DNA of 64,000 nucleotides from Alteromonas portus (GTDB lineage: Bacteria; Pseudomonadota; Gammaproteobacteria; Enterobacterales; Alteromonadaceae), in assembly GCF_005117025.1 (NCBI RefSeq), contig NZ_SWCO01000003.1, forward strand, positions 1 to 64,000, in the 5' to 3' direction. A program made the translations under genes and the position numbers. The notes beneath the pieces are model-generated. The model was not told the origin of the DNA. It was given only the letters and a program-made list of their open reading frames with translations, and searched no databases. Below, one piece after another: positions 40,817 through 51,595 of the stretch (the stretch's first letter is position 1; every line of letters begins with the position of its first letter).

Positions 40817-41527
40817 ATGCAATTAACTTTTTCGATTTATCGTTACAACCCAGAAGTAGATGCGAAGCCTCGCATGCAAGACTACACTCTAGAAGTAGAG
40901 GAAGGTCAGGACATGATGGTGCTAGACGCGCTACTTGCACTTAAAGAGCAAGATCCGACGCTTTCTTTCCGTCGATCTTGCCGTGAAGGTGTGTGTGGTT
41001 CTGATGGTGTGAACATGAACGGCAAAAATGGCCTAGCATGTATTACACCGCTTTCTGCACTGGGCAAAGGTAAAATAGTAGTTCGTCCACTTCCAGGTCT
41101 ACCTGTTGTTCGTGACCTTGTTGTTGATATGACACAGTTCTACACGCAGTATGAAAAGATTAAGCCGTTCTTAATCAACGACAGTAAACAGCCGCCAGCG
41201 CGCGAGCACTTACAGTCACCAGAAGAGCGTGCGAAGCTAGACGGTCTTTACGAGTGTATTCTATGTGCATGTTGTTCAACATCATGCCCATCGTTCTGGT
41301 GGAACCCTGATAAGTTCATCGGTCCAGCTGGTTTGCTTCACGCTTATCGTTTCCTTATCGATAGCCGTGATACGGCAACTGAAGAGCGTCTTAACGACCT
41401 TGATGATGCGTTCAGCGTATTCCGCTGTCACGGTATCATGAACTGTGTGAGTGTATGCCCTAAGGGCTTAAACCCAACAAAAGCAATAGGCCAAATTAAG
41501 TCTATGCTTTTACAACGGGCTGTTTAG
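40817..41527 (+). CDS. sdhB: Succinate dehydrogenase iron-sulfur subunit SdhB
   Basis: A 236-residue protein that carries electrons from SdhA to quinone. The [2Fe-2S] Cys residues are in SCREGVCGSDG...LAC (about 55-75); the [4Fe-4S] and [3Fe-4S] Cys residues are in CILCACCSTSCP and CHGIMNCVSVCPKGLNP. It ends the sdhCDAB operon at the terminator at 41572, 45 bases on. Confidence 0.96.
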   Translation: MQLTFSIYRYNPEVDAKPRMQDYTLEVEEGQDMMVLDALLALKEQDPTLSFRRSCREGVCGSDGVNMNGKNGLACITPLSALGKGKIVVRPLPGLPVVRDLVVDMTQFYTQYEKIKPFLINDSKQPPAREHLQSPEERAKLDGLYECILCACCSTSCPSFWWNPDKFIGPAGLLHAYRFLIDSRDTATEERLNDLDDAFSVFRCHGIMNCVSVCPKGLNPTKAIGQIKSMLLQRAV

Positions 41528-41571
41528 TACTATATTCTGATAACTTTTTTAGTTACAGATAGTGATGCTCT

Positions 41572-41604
41572 AAATAGCCATCCCAAAAGGATGGCTATTT
41601 TTTT
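41572..41604 (+). terminator. Rho-independent terminator after sdhB
   Basis: AAATAGCCATCC pairs with GGATGGCTATTT, followed by T. It separates sdhCDAB from sucAB, so the suc genes need their own promoter or read-through. Confidence 0.9.
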
Positions 41605-41702
41605 ATATATTCACTGTTATAACACTTGGTTATGCTGAGAATAACCTTATAATACATCTTGATTGTTAACTAGATTTTATAAAACGTAGCAAGGCAAATT
41701 AA

Positions 41703-44522
41703 ATGCAAGAAAGCGTGATGAAAGCGTGGTGGGATTCCTCGCACATGGCAGGTGCCAACGCTGCCTATGTTGAAGAGTTGTATGAAGCCTATTTAGAAGA
41801 CCCTCAGAGTGTCTCTGAAACTTGGCGGCAAATCTTCGATAACCTCCCCAAAGTCGATGGCGTAGAGTTAGAAACCAATCATACAGCAATTAAAAATCAG
41901 TTTAGGCAACTTGCTGCGTTAGGGCCAACGGCCCGTATGTCTAGTCCATCAGTGCCTTCAGCAAATGTTTCTGATGATAGGCAAGTTAAAGTTCTCCAGT
42001 TAATCAATGCTTTCCGCTTCCGCGGTCATCAAAATGCGAACTTAGATCCGCTAGGTCTATGGAAGCAAGAACGCGTTCGCGACATAGAACTTTCTCACCA
42101 CAACCTTTCTGAACAAGATTTTGATTCAGTATTTAACGTTGGTTCTTATGCCATCGGTAAAGACGCTATGTCATTGGGTGAGTTGTTCAAGTCGCTTAAC
42201 AGAACGTATTGCGGTTCAATCGGTGCTGAGTATATGCATATCACCGATACCGACCAAAAGCGTTGGTTACAGCAAAAAATTGAATCAGTACAGGCCAAAC
42301 CTGAAATCTCACGTGATGAGAAGCTAAGTATCTTAAAAGGTTTAACCGCTGCTGATGGCATGGAAAAGTACTTGGGCTCTAAATTCCCAGGCGCGAAGCG
42401 TTTCTCGCTAGAAGGTGGCGATGCGCTAATTCCAATGCTTAAAGGTTTAATTACCAAAGCGGGCACTGCGGGTACCAAAGAAGTGGTTATCGGCATGGCT
42501 CACCGTGGTCGTCTGAATGTACTAGTTAACGTGTTGGGTAAAAACCCTTCTGTTCTATTCGATGAATTTTCAGGTAAGCACGACGACTCACTAGGTGCAG
42601 GTGACGTTAAATATCACGCAGGTTTCTCTTCAGATTTTGCAACGCCTGGTGGCAATGTTCACTTGGCACTAGCATTTAACCCGTCTCACCTTGAAATTGT
42701 TAATCCAGTAGTAATGGGTTCTGTACGTGCACGTCTTGCTCGCCGCAACAACGACACCAATACAGTACTGCCAATTACTATTCACGGTGACTCGGCAATA
42801 GCTGGTCAGGGTGTAGTTCAAGAAACCTTCAACATGTCGCAGACTCGTGGCTTCGCTGTGGGTGGTACAGTTCGAATCGTGGTAAACAACCAGGTTGGTT
42901 TCACGACGTCTAAAACTGAAGATACGCGTTCTACACAATACTGTACTGATATCGCTAAAATGGTACAGGCGCCAATTTTCCACGTGAACTCAGACGATCC
43001 AGAAGCGGTTGCCTTTGTTACACAGCTTGCGCTTGAATACCGTAATAAGTTTAAGAAAGACGTTGTAATTGATTTAGTTTGTTACCGTCGTCATGGTCAC
43101 AACGAAGCAGATGAGCCAAATGCTACGCAGCCGTTGATGTACCAAAAAATTAAAAAGCATCCAGTTCCTCGCGTAATCTATGCTGATCAGTTAATTGCTG
43201 AAGGTGTGATAGAGCAACGTGATGCAGATCGTTATGTTGAAGAGTACCGTGAAGCACTCGACCATGGCGCGTGCGTTGTTGAAGAGTGGCGTCCAATGAC
43301 AGAGCACAGCGTTGATTGGTCTCCATATCTTGGTCACGACTGGGATACGCCTTACGATGGTTCGCTTTCAGTTGAGAAGCTTAAAGAGCTAGGTGAGTCA
43401 ATCACTACTATTCCTGAAGAGCACAAGCTTCAGTCTCGCGTAAACAAGCTTTACCAAGACCGTAAAGCAATGGTCGCAGGTGAAAAGTTACTTGATTGGG
43501 GTATGGCTGAAAACTTAGCGTATGCCACTATCGTAGATGCTGGTGAAGATATTCGTATTACAGGTCAAGATTCTGGCCGTGGTACTTTCTTCCACCGTCA
43601 CGCGGTATTGCACAATCAAAAAGACGCATCGACGTATATGCCTCTACAACATATTCGCGAAGGTCAGGGTGAAATTGAAATTTACGACTCTGTGCTTTCG
43701 GAAGAAGCAGTGATGGCATTCGAGTATGGTTATGCAACAGCAGAGCCTACATGTCTGACTATTTGGGAAGCCCAGTTTGGTGACTTCGCTAATGGTGCGC
43801 AGGTTGTTTTTGACCAGTTCTTAAGCTCTGGTGAAGCGAAGTGGGGCCGTTTGTGTGGTCTAACCGTTTTACTTCCACATGGTTATGAAGGCCAAGGGCC
43901 AGAGCATAGTTCTGCACGCCTTGAACGTTTCCTTCAAATGTGTGCTGATCACAACTGGCAAGTGTGTGTGCCTTCTACACCTGCACAGGTTTACAACATG
44001 CTTCGTCGCCAGGTGGTGCGCCCTATGCGTAAGCCACTTATCGTAATGTCGCCTAAGTCATTATTACGTCATCCTCTTGCGGTATCTTCACTTGAAGAAC
44101 TAGCAGAGGGTAAATTCCATAACGTAATCGGTGAAATTGACGATATCGATCCGAAAAACGTAAAGCGTGTTGTCATGTGTTCAGGCAAGGTTTACTACGA
44201 TTTATTAGACCAACGCCGTAAAAATGAGCAGACAGACGTTGCAATTATCCGTTTAGAGCAACTTTATCCATTCCCACAAGAAGAATGCGCTAGAGTTGTG
44301 ACACAATACAGCCACGTAAAAGATTGGGTTTGGTGTCAAGAAGAGCCTCAAAACCAAGGCGCTTGGTACTGTAGCCAACACCACTTCTGGCAAGCAATTC
44401 CAGATGGTGCAAAATTAACATATGCAGGCCGTGATGCATCCTCGTCACCTGCAGTAGGTTATGTATCCGTTCACAACCAGCAACAGAAAGCCCTGGTTGA
44501 AAACGCACTCACAATTAAATAA
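41703..44522 (+). CDS. sucA: 2-oxoglutarate dehydrogenase E1 component SucA
   Basis: A 939-residue thiamine-diphosphate enzyme that decarboxylates 2-oxoglutarate. The N-terminal MKAWWDSSHMAGANAAYVEELYEAYLEDPQSV is the E2-binding tail typical of OdhA/SucA. Further on come GMAHRGRLNVLVNVLGK, the ThDP and metal motif GDSAIAGQG...NNQVGFTTS, and GHNEADEP. The length matches the family (about 930). It is followed by sucB after 9 bases. E3 (lpd) is not in the window. Confidence 0.96.
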   Translation: MQESVMKAWWDSSHMAGANAAYVEELYEAYLEDPQSVSETWRQIFDNLPKVDGVELETNHTAIKNQFRQLAALGPTARMSSPSVPSANVSDDRQVKVLQLINAFRFRGHQNANLDPLGLWKQERVRDIELSHHNLSEQDFDSVFNVGSYAIGKDAMSLGELFKSLNRTYCGSIGAEYMHITDTDQKRWLQQKIESVQAKPEISRDEKLSILKGLTAADGMEKYLGSKFPGAKRFSLEGGDALIPMLKGLITKAGTAGTKEVVIGMAHRGRLNVLVNVLGKNPSVLFDEFSGKHDDSLGAGDVKYHAGFSSDFATPGGNVHLALAFNPSHLEIVNPVVMGSVRARLARRNNDTNTVLPITIHGDSAIAGQGVVQETFNMSQTRGFAVGGTVRIVVNNQVGFTTSKTEDTRSTQYCTDIAKMVQAPIFHVNSDDPEAVAFVTQLALEYRNKFKKDVVIDLVCYRRHGHNEADEPNATQPLMYQKIKKHPVPRVIYADQLIAEGVIEQRDADRYVEEYREALDHGACVVEEWRPMTEHSVDWSPYLGHDWDTPYDGSLSVEKLKELGESITTIPEEHKLQSRVNKLYQDRKAMVAGEKLLDWGMAENLAYATIVDAGEDIRITGQDSGRGTFFHRHAVLHNQKDASTYMPLQHIREGQGEIEIYDSVLSEEAVMAFEYGYATAEPTCLTIWEAQFGDFANGAQVVFDQFLSSGEAKWGRLCGLTVLLPHGYEGQGPEHSSARLERFLQMCADHNWQVCVPSTPAQVYNMLRRQVVRPMRKPLIVMSPKSLLRHPLAVSSLEELAEGKFHNVIGEIDDIDPKNVKRVVMCSGKVYYDLLDQRRKNEQTDVAIIRLEQLYPFPQEECARVVTQYSHVKDWVWCQEEPQNQGAWYCSQHHFWQAIPDGAKLTYAGRDASSSPAVGYVSVHNQQQKALVENALTIK

Positions 44523-44531
44523 GGAACAGTA

Positions 44532-46043
44532 ATGACAATTGAGATAAAAGTTCCGGTTCTTCCTGAGTCAGTTGCCGATGCCACCATTGCAACCTGGCAC
44601 GTAAAGGCCGGTGACGCAGTTAAACGAGACCAGAACCTGGTTGATATTGAAACTGATAAAGTGGTTTTAGAAGTTGTGGCGCCAGCGGACGGTACAATTG
44701 GTGAGATTTTAAACGAAGAGGGTGCAACGGTTCTAGGCGAGCAAGTTATTGCTAAACTAGAAAAGGGCGGTGCTGCTGCACCAGCTGAAGCAAAATCAGA
44801 AAGCAAAGCAAAAGACGATGCTAAATCTGACGCTGCACCTGCGGCTTCTGGAAAAACATCTGATGTTAAAGTACCTGTGCTTCCTGAGTCAGTCGCTGAC
44901 GCGACAATCGCAACGTGGCACGTAGCTGTAGGTGAAGCAGTTTCTCGAGACCAAAACTTGGTTGATATCGAAACTGATAAAGTTGTTCTTGAAGTGGTAG
45001 CGCCAGCAGATGGTTCTCTTGCAGAAATCATTGCAGAAGAAGGTGCAACAGTAACCGCTGAAGAAGTTATTGCTAAGTTTGTAGAAGGTGCAGCAAGCGG
45101 TGCTTCTGCTCCAGCAGCACCTAGCGAAAGCGATGACAGTGACGACAGCAGCGATGCGCTTAGTCCGTCTGTACGTCGTCTACTTGCTGAAAAAGGCGTA
45201 GACGCAGCTAAAGTGAAAGGTACTGGTAAAAATGGCCGTATCACTAAAGAAGACGTAGAAAAGTACCTTAAGGGCGGCGATAGCTCAGCGAAGGCTTCAC
45301 CAGCAGCTGCTGAAGCACCAGTTGCAGACTTACCAACAGGTAACCGTACTGAGAAGCGTGTTCCTATGACACGTCTTCGTAAGACAATTGCTAATCGTCT
45401 TCTTGAAGCGAAGAACTCTACTGCAATGCTAACAACGTTTAACGAAGTTAACATGAAGCCAATCATGGATCTTCGTAAGCAGTATCAAGAGAGCTTCGAG
45501 AAGCGTCATGGTATCCGCCTTGGTTTCATGTCTTTCTATGTGAAAGCGGTAACTGAAGCACTTAAGCGCTTCCCTGAAGTTAACGCGTCTATTGACGGTG
45601 ATGATATTGTTTATCACAACTACTTCGACGTATCGATTGCTGTTTCTACACCACGCGGCCTTGTAACGCCAGTACTTAAAGATACTGACACACTAGGCAT
45701 GGCAGGTGTTGAAAAAGGAATTAAGGAACTAGCACTTAAAGGTCGTGACGGTAAGCTGTCATTGGCTGAACTACAAGGTGGTAATTTCACAATCACCAAC
45801 GGTGGTGTGTTTGGTTCACTAATGTCTACACCAATCATTAACCCGCCACAAAGCGCTATCTTGGGTATGCATAAAATCCAAGACCGCCCAATGGCTGTTA
45901 ATGGCAAAGTAGAAATTCTACCAATGATGTACCTAGCGCTTTCTTATGACCACCGTATTATCGATGGTAAAGAATCGGTAGGTTTCTTGGTAACCGTTAA
46001 AGAGATGCTAGAAGATCCAACACGTTTACTTCTAGACGTATAA
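44532..46043 (+). CDS. sucB: 2-oxoglutarate dehydrogenase E2 component SucB with two lipoyl domains
   Basis: A 503-residue dihydrolipoyl succinyltransferase. Two nearly identical lipoyl domains lie at about 2-77 and 109-184, each with ETDKVVLEV; the lipoyl Lys residues are K43 and K150, 107 residues apart. Ala/Lys/Ser-rich flexible linkers follow, then the E1/E3-binding domain (about 208-245, [15 protein letters not shown]) and the catalytic core with [10 protein letters not shown]. coli SucB (405 residues) has one lipoyl domain, so this one has gained an in-frame duplication. It transfers succinyl groups to CoA. Confidence 0.96.
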   Translation: MTIEIKVPVLPESVADATIATWHVKAGDAVKRDQNLVDIETDKVVLEVVAPADGTIGEILNEEGATVLGEQVIAKLEKGGAAAPAEAKSESKAKDDAKSDAAPAASGKTSDVKVPVLPESVADATIATWHVAVGEAVSRDQNLVDIETDKVVLEVVAPADGSLAEIIAEEGATVTAEEVIAKFVEGAASGASAPAAPSESDDSDDSSDALSPSVRRLLAEKGVDAAKVKGTGKNGRITKEDVEKYLKGGDSSAKASPAAAEAPVADLPTGNRTEKRVPMTRLRKTIANRLLEAKNSTAMLTTFNEVNMKPIMDLRKQYQESFEKRHGIRLGFMSFYVKAVTEALKRFPEVNASIDGDDIVYHNYFDVSIAVSTPRGLVTPVLKDTDTLGMAGVEKGIKELALKGRDGKLSLAELQGGNFTITNGGVFGSLMSTPIINPPQSAILGMHKIQDRPMAVNGKVEILPMMYLALSYDHRIIDGKESVGFLVTVKEMLEDPTRLLLDV

Positions 46044-46196
46044 GACTTTCGTCTCACGGAATTGTGGTTGGGCGCTGGGCTTGTGTAAGCTTGCTTGGCG
46101 TCTAACGCAACGCTGATATTTGCCCTATAATATCAGTCAAACTAATCAAGTCGCATTTGCGGCTTTTGTCTCATAAAAAAATCGGATAGAAACACC

Positions 46197-47363
46197 ATGA
46201 ATTTGCATGAATACCAAGGTAAGCAGCTATTCAAAGAATACGGTTTGCCTGTTTCTGAAGGATACGCAGCAGACACTGCTCAAGGTGCTGTAGAAGCCGC
46301 TGACCGAATTGGCGGAGAAGAGTGGGTAGTTAAGTGTCAGGTACACGCGGGCGGTCGCGGTAAAGCTGGCGGTGTAAAGCTAGTTAAAAACAAAGACGAC
46401 ATTCGCGCTTTCGCTGAAAACTGGCTAGGCAAAAATTTGGTGACTTTCCAGACTGACGAAAATGGTCAGCCTGTGAGCAAAATCCTAGTTGAATCTTGCA
46501 CAGATATCGCTAACGAGCTTTACCTTGGTGCAGTAGTTGACCGTACAACCCGTCGCGTTGTATTCATGGCATCTACTGAAGGTGGCGTTGAGATTGAAAC
46601 TGTTGCAGAAGAAACTCCAGAGAAAATCCTTAAAGCTGAAATCGACCCAATTGTAGGTCCTCAGCCTTATCAAGCGCGCGAAATGGCGTTTGCTCTAGGT
46701 CTTTCTGGCGTACAAATCAAGCAATTCACTCAAATCTTCCTTGGCTTAGCTAAGATGTTTGAAGAGCTTGACGTTGCGCTTATCGAAATCAACCCGCTAG
46801 TTATTAAAACTGACGGTAACCTACACTGCCTAGACGCGAAAGTAGGTATCGATGGTAACGCGCTATATCGTCAGCCTAAGCTGAAAGATATGCAAGATCC
46901 TTCACAAGAAGACGCGCGTGAAGCACACGCGGCTCAGTGGGAACTTAACTACGTTGCTCTAGACGGTAACGTAGGTTGTATGGTTAACGGTGCAGGCCTT
47001 GCAATGGGTACTATGGACATCGTAAACCTACACGGCGGTAAGCCAGCTAACTTCCTTGACGTTGGTGGCGGCGCAACTAAAGAGCGTGTAGCTGAAGCAT
47101 TCAAAATCATTCTTTCTGATGACAATGTTAAAGCGGTATTGGTTAACATCTTCGGTGGTATCGTTCGCTGTGACATGATTGCAGAAGGTATCATTGGTGC
47201 GGTTAAAGAAGTTGGCGTAGAAGTACCTGTAGTTGTACGTCTTGAAGGTACCAATGCAGAGCTTGGCCGTGAAGTTCTAGCGAACTCAGGTCTTGATATC
47301 ATCGCTGCTGAATCGCTAACTGATGCAGCACAGAAAGTTGTTGCTGCAGCGGAGGGCAAATAA
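46197..47363 (+). CDS. sucC: Succinyl-CoA synthetase beta subunit SucC
   Basis: A 388-residue ATP-grasp subunit that makes ATP or GTP from succinyl-Co[23 protein letters not shown] at the N-terminus and the nucleotide-binding [18 protein letters not shown] are typical; [13 protein letters not shown] lies near the CoA end. It overlaps sucD by one base (TAATG), so translation is coupled. It is 153 bases from sucB, with no clear terminator in between. Confidence 0.96.
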   Translation: MNLHEYQGKQLFKEYGLPVSEGYAADTAQGAVEAADRIGGEEWVVKCQVHAGGRGKAGGVKLVKNKDDIRAFAENWLGKNLVTFQTDENGQPVSKILVESCTDIANELYLGAVVDRTTRRVVFMASTEGGVEIETVAEETPEKILKAEIDPIVGPQPYQAREMAFALGLSGVQIKQFTQIFLGLAKMFEELDVALIEINPLVIKTDGNLHCLDAKVGIDGNALYRQPKLKDMQDPSQEDAREAHAAQWELNYVALDGNVGCMVNGAGLAMGTMDIVNLHGGKPANFLDVGGGATKERVAEAFKIILSDDNVKAVLVNIFGGIVRCDMIAEGIIGAVKEVGVEVPVVVRLEGTNAELGREVLANSGLDIIAAESLTDAAQKVVAAAEGK

Positions 47364-48235
47364 TGTCTGTATTAATTAACAAAGATACTAAAGTAATTTG
47401 TCAGGGTTTCACTGGCGGTCAGGGTACTTTCCACTCTGAGCAAGCAATTGCTTACGGTACGCAAATGGTTGGTGGCGTAACACCAGGTAAAGGCGGTACT
47501 GAGCACCTAGGTCTTCCAGTGTTCAACACTGTACGTGAAGCGGTAGAAGCAACTGGCGCAACTGCAACAGTTATCTACGTACCAGCACCTTTCTGTAAAG
47601 ATTCAATTGTTGAAGCTGCAGATGCGGGTATCGAGCTAATCGTATGTATCACTGAAGGTATTCCAACGCTAGACATGCTTTACGTTAAAGAATACGTTGA
47701 AGCGAAAGGCGTTCGCATGATTGGTCCAAACTGCCCAGGTGTTATCACTCCTGGAGAGTGTAAAATTGGTATCATGCCTGGTCACATCCACAAGCCTGGT
47801 AAAGTAGGTATTGTTTCTCGCTCTGGTACACTTACGTACGAAGCAGTTAAACAAACTACTGACGAAGGTTTTGGCCAGTCTACTTGTGTTGGTATCGGTG
47901 GAGACCCAATTCCTGGTTCTAACTTCATCGACATCCTTCAGATGTTCCAAGACGATCCGCAAACTGAAGCTATCGTAATGATCGGTGAGATCGGCGGTAC
48001 TGCAGAAGAAGAAGCAGCTGCGTTCATCAAAGCGAACGTAACTAAGCCTGTTGTTTCTTACATTGCAGGTGTTACTGCTCCTCCAGGTAAGCGTATGGGT
48101 CACGCTGGTGCAATCATCGCAGGCGGTAAAGGTACTGCTGATGAAAAATTCAAAGCACTAGAAGACGCAGGCGTTAAAACTGTTCGTTCACTTGCCGATA
48201 TCGGTAAGGCGCTTCGCGAGACTACAGGTTGGTAA
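47363..48235 (+). CDS. sucD: Succinyl-CoA synthetase alpha subunit SucD
   Basis: A 290-residue subunit that binds CoA and carries the phosphorylated His in [11 protein letters not shown] (about 247). The N-terminal [17 protein letters not shown] and SRSGTLTYE motifs match E. coli SucD (289 residues). It ends the suc cluster; a terminator follows. Confidence 0.96.
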   Translation: MSVLINKDTKVICQGFTGGQGTFHSEQAIAYGTQMVGGVTPGKGGTEHLGLPVFNTVREAVEATGATATVIYVPAPFCKDSIVEAADAGIELIVCITEGIPTLDMLYVKEYVEAKGVRMIGPNCPGVITPGECKIGIMPGHIHKPGKVGIVSRSGTLTYEAVKQTTDEGFGQSTCVGIGGDPIPGSNFIDILQMFQDDPQTEAIVMIGEIGGTAEEEAAAFIKANVTKPVVSYIAGVTAPPGKRMGHAGAIIAGGKGTADEKFKALEDAGVKTVRSLADIGKALRETTGW

Positions 48236-48259
48236 GCTAACGCTTAACAATGTTGTGAT

Positions 48260-48286
48260 AAAAGCCCGCATTAAGCGGGCTTTTTT
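48260..48286 (+). terminator. Rho-independent terminator after sucD
   Basis: AAAAGCCCGC (48260-48269) pairs with GCGGGCTTTT (48275-48284), followed by T. Confidence 0.9.
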
Positions 48287-48432
48287 GTGCAGCCTTATTA
48301 ACAATTGTTTTTGACCGAGTGTAACAAAATAACAACTAATCACGCTAAGCACCCGATTATTCGCGCATTTTGTTGTTAAATTACGTAATGGTTTGCGCAG
48401 CCTTTGTTAATGGTGTGTTGCATAAATTTTAT

Positions 48433-48446
48433 TGAATACGTATGCA
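48433..48446. promoter_or_regulatory. LacI-family-type operator candidate upstream of receptor gene 1
   Basis: TGAATACGTATGCA is a near-palindrome with a central CG, the usual shape of LacI/GalR-family operators. The identical 14 bases recur at 54739-54752 before the second receptor gene. It lies about 118 bases upstream of the ATG at 48564. In Alteromonadales a LacI-type MalR is thought to control maltodextrin genes; the regulator is not in the window. The remainder of 48287-48563 shows nothing else beyond AT-rich leader. Confidence 0.6.
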
Positions 48447-48563
48447 GGCAATTGTGCAAACCTTGGGTCCTCTATAGCATTGTCCCCGTGAGATGTATTG
48501 TCATTTATTTGTCATAAGAACAACAAAAAGACAACAACTATAACTGTATGGGACACCCGTTTT

Positions 48564-51431
48564 ATGAAACAATTTAAACCCAACCTAATAAAAGCTGCGC
48601 TTATCTCTGGCGGAATGGCGTTTGGTTGTGCACCTGCACTTGCTCAAGATGCAAACGCTGATGCTGTTGATGAAGATAACCTTGAAGTTATTCAGGTAAG
48701 CGGTATTCGCGGCAGCCTACAACGTGCACAAGCTATCAAAATGGATAACACGTCAATTGTTGAAGCCTTGTCTGCTGAAGATATTGGTAAGCTTCCAGAC
48801 ACCAGTATTGCAGAATCAATTGCACGTCTTCCAGGTCTTGCCGGTGAACGACGCAATGGCCGTACAAGCGGTATCTCTGTTCGTGGTTTCAACGAGAACT
48901 ATGTAGGTACTACGCTAAACGGTCGAGAACTATTAGGTATGGGTGATAACCGTGGTGTTGAGTTTGACCTTTACCCTACAGAAATTGTTTCTAATATCTT
49001 AGTCTATAAAACACCAGAAGCGGGCTTAATGACACAGGGGATTGGTGGTACTGTTGATATTCAAACCGTCAGCCCGCTGAACGCGCAAAAAACAGTTGCA
49101 ATAAACGGCACATATGAAGCTAACCAAGAAGATGCCGGTAACCCTGACTTTGATAATAAGGGACATCGCTTGTCCTTTAACTACGTAGACCAATTCGCAG
49201 ACGATAAACTTGGTGTTGCTTTAGCGATAGCTGATATGGAATCGCCACGTCAAGAGCAGTACTTCCGTGGATGGGGATATGCAACGGCTAACCCTGATAA
49301 TGCTGCTGAGGGCGTAGAAGTTCCAGAAGGTACAGTAATTCTTGGTGGTCACGATTCATATACACGTTCTGCAATGCTTGAGCGTACTTCTATTGCGGGT
49401 GTAATTGAATATGCCCCGTCAGATAATCTTACTATTCAGTTCGACGCGCTTTACATCGATTTTGAAGAAAACGATGCACGTCGTGGTGTTGAAGAAGGCG
49501 GAGCTGAGTGGGGAACAGGCGCTTATACCATCACTGGTGTTGAAGACGGTCTTGTAACTTCTGGTTATTATGACGGTTTCCTATCTGTCATTCGCAACGA
49601 TTCAAGACAGCAGAAAGCTGAGCTTACTACGTTCGGTTTGAACGTAGAATATGTAATCAACGACAATTGGACAGCCACATTAGACGTATCGTCGGGCGAG
49701 GTGGATAAACGAATTACCGATGTAGAAAGTTATTCAGGTGTTGGGCGTGCAGGCATTGACGGCCGACCTTTAACACCGCGTTCGTGGACGATGACATCTT
49801 CGGGTGCTGTTTACAGCGACCACCCAACGCTGGACAGTGTAGACCTTGCTGATCCTTCCTCTATTTACCTGGCAGGTCCGCAGGCTTGGGGTGGTTCACT
49901 AGCGCCAGTTGAAGCCTTTCAAGGTGTTGAAGGATTCGGTCCAGATACCGCACAAGATGGCTTTGTTAACGAGCCAGTATTTAATGAAACACTCGATGCG
50001 GTTCGTTTAGATCTACAAGGCTTCGTTGAGTGGGGAATTTTCTCGAAGTTAACTGCTGGTGTTAACTATCAAACGCGCGAAAAGTCAAAAGACAATAATG
50101 GTTTCTTCTTAACCGCACCTTCATGGCCAAACCAAGAGTTAGTACCTAATCCAATTGGCACCGCGGACTTAAGCCATATTGGCATTGAAGGCGTAATTGC
50201 GTACGACGGACTAGGTCTATATCGAAGTGGCTATTATACGCTGACAGATGCTGAGCTTTTTGAAAATGGCCGTCGCGGTGATACCTATACTATCGAAGAA
50301 GATATTCTTACCGCCTATGCGAAACTTGATATTGAAACTGAGATAGGTGATGTATTAGTTTTCGGTAATTTAGGGTTGCAGGTCGTGAACGTTGACCAAA
50401 CTGGCACGGGTTTCAACACAACAACAGGTCCTACGGGCTTTACATCAGCGGTGGCTGTGTCTGATGGCGACTTTTACACCGATGTACTTCCAACGCTAAA
50501 CTTGAGTTTTGAAATAGCTGAAAACCAATTCATTCGTACAGCATTAGGTAAGGTTATTAGCCGTCCGCGTATGGACGATATGCGCCCGAACAACACGGTA
50601 AGCTTTACGTTTAACGATCAGCAGATAATTTCCAGCAATGTCGCTAATGGACCATGGTCTGCAAGTTCAGGTAATGCGCGCTTAAAGCCGCTGGAAGCAA
50701 ATCAGTTTGACATTGCCTATGAGAATTACTTCGCAGATTCAGGATATTTCGCCCTTAGTTTCTTCTATAAAGATTTGACTAACTGGCACGTAGCTGGTCA
50801 AACGGTTGGAGACTTCAGCGAGTCATACATCGAAGGTTTTCACCAAACTTCAGGTCAAACAGATATCAATGGCGATGATGTGCTAGATGAGAACGATATC
50901 GTTCCACCAGCAACATTTAACGGTATTGTTAGCTTCCGTGAAGATGGTCTTGAAGGTTTTGTTCGGGGCTGGGAACTGCAAGGTAGTATCCCGTTTGATA
51001 TTGTTCATGAATCATTAGAGGGCTTCGGTGTTTTTGCAAGTGCGACCTTCTTAGATGGTGAGTTAGACAACGGTGATTCAGTGCCAGGACTGTCGGAAGA
51101 GACTTATTCACTGACGGCGTTTTATGAAAGTAATGGATTTGAAGTACGTGTGTCTGCGACTAAGCGCGATGCATTCGCTACTGAAACACGTGCAACTAGC
51201 CTTGCATTGGCACAAATCGAAGACAACGGTGTTAAGCAGATTGATGCGCAAATCGGTTACGACTTCAGTGGGTCTGGCATTGAGTACCTTGAGGGACTTC
51301 GCGTTACGCTTCAAGGCCAGAACTTAACTGACGAGCCAACCGTTCGTGTTAATCCGGGCGACAGTCGCCAAATTACTGAGTACCAAAGTTACGGTCGTAA
51401 CTTCTTACTTGGCTTTAACTACACATTCTAA
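48564..51431 (+). CDS. TonB-dependent receptor 1 of the alpha-glucan locus
   Basis: A 955-residue outer-membrane receptor. The signal peptide is residues 1-25 (ALA-QD cleavage). The plug domain (about 50-165) holds LPDTSIAESIARLPG and ISVRGFNENYVGTTLNGREL; a beta-barrel follows and ends in FLLGFNYTF with the terminal aromatic. This is the large carbohydrate-type receptor class of Alteromonadales and Caulobacterales. The start is ATG 48564, which gives a clean signal peptide; the frame is open 22 codons further. The leader TGGGACACC before the ATG recurs before receptor 2. The substrate is inferred to be a maltodextrin-like glucan from its neighbours. Confidence 0.9.
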   Translation: MKQFKPNLIKAALISGGMAFGCAPALAQDANADAVDEDNLEVIQVSGIRGSLQRAQAIKMDNTSIVEALSAEDIGKLPDTSIAESIARLPGLAGERRNGRTSGISVRGFNENYVGTTLNGRELLGMGDNRGVEFDLYPTEIVSNILVYKTPEAGLMTQGIGGTVDIQTVSPLNAQKTVAINGTYEANQEDAGNPDFDNKGHRLSFNYVDQFADDKLGVALAIADMESPRQEQYFRGWGYATANPDNAAEGVEVPEGTVILGGHDSYTRSAMLERTSIAGVIEYAPSDNLTIQFDALYIDFEENDARRGVEEGGAEWGTGAYTITGVEDGLVTSGYYDGFLSVIRNDSRQQKAELTTFGLNVEYVINDNWTATLDVSSGEVDKRITDVESYSGVGRAGIDGRPLTPRSWTMTSSGAVYSDHPTLDSVDLADPSSIYLAGPQAWGGSLAPVEAFQGVEGFGPDTAQDGFVNEPVFNETLDAVRLDLQGFVEWGIFSKLTAGVNYQTREKSKDNNGFFLTAPSWPNQELVPNPIGTADLSHIGIEGVIAYDGLGLYRSGYYTLTDAELFENGRRGDTYTIEEDILTAYAKLDIETEIGDVLVFGNLGLQVVNVDQTGTGFNTTTGPTGFTSAVAVSDGDFYTDVLPTLNLSFEIAENQFIRTALGKVISRPRMDDMRPNNTVSFTFNDQQIISSNVANGPWSASSGNARLKPLEANQFDIAYENYFADSGYFALSFFYKDLTNWHVAGQTVGDFSESYIEGFHQTSGQTDINGDDVLDENDIVPPATFNGIVSFREDGLEGFVRGWELQGSIPFDIVHESLEGFGVFASATFLDGELDNGDSVPGLSEETYSLTAFYESNGFEVRVSATKRDAFATETRATSLALAQIEDNGVKQIDAQIGYDFSGSGIEYLEGLRVTLQGQNLTDEPTVRVNPGDSRQITEYQSYGRNFLLGFNYTF

Positions 51432-51484
51432 GCGTACGTTAAAGCAGCGCTTGCAAAGTGCAGGCGTGTAAACAGGTGATATTA

Positions 51485-51520
51485 AAAAAGCCCCAATTAA
51501 CGCAGGTGTTGGGGCTTTTT
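51485..51520 (+). terminator. Rho-independent terminator after receptor gene 1
   Basis: AAAAAGCCCCAA (51485-51496) pairs with TTGGGGCTTTTT (51509-51520). It separates the receptor from the halogenase-like genes, which may be expressed by read-through or a separate promoter. Confidence 0.88.
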
Positions 51521-51595
51521 GTTGTATACCAGCACATGCCATGTTAAGAAGTGGTGTTAGTGAACTGCTGAAAAATAAGTGGTGACAGCAAATTT

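Noticed and set aside
44471..45466. 331-codon open frame antisense to sucB
   Set aside because: It mirrors the Ala/Glu/Lys-rich lipoyl and linker coding region and reads as Ser/Ala/Thr-rich low complexity. The plus-strand sucB is certain.
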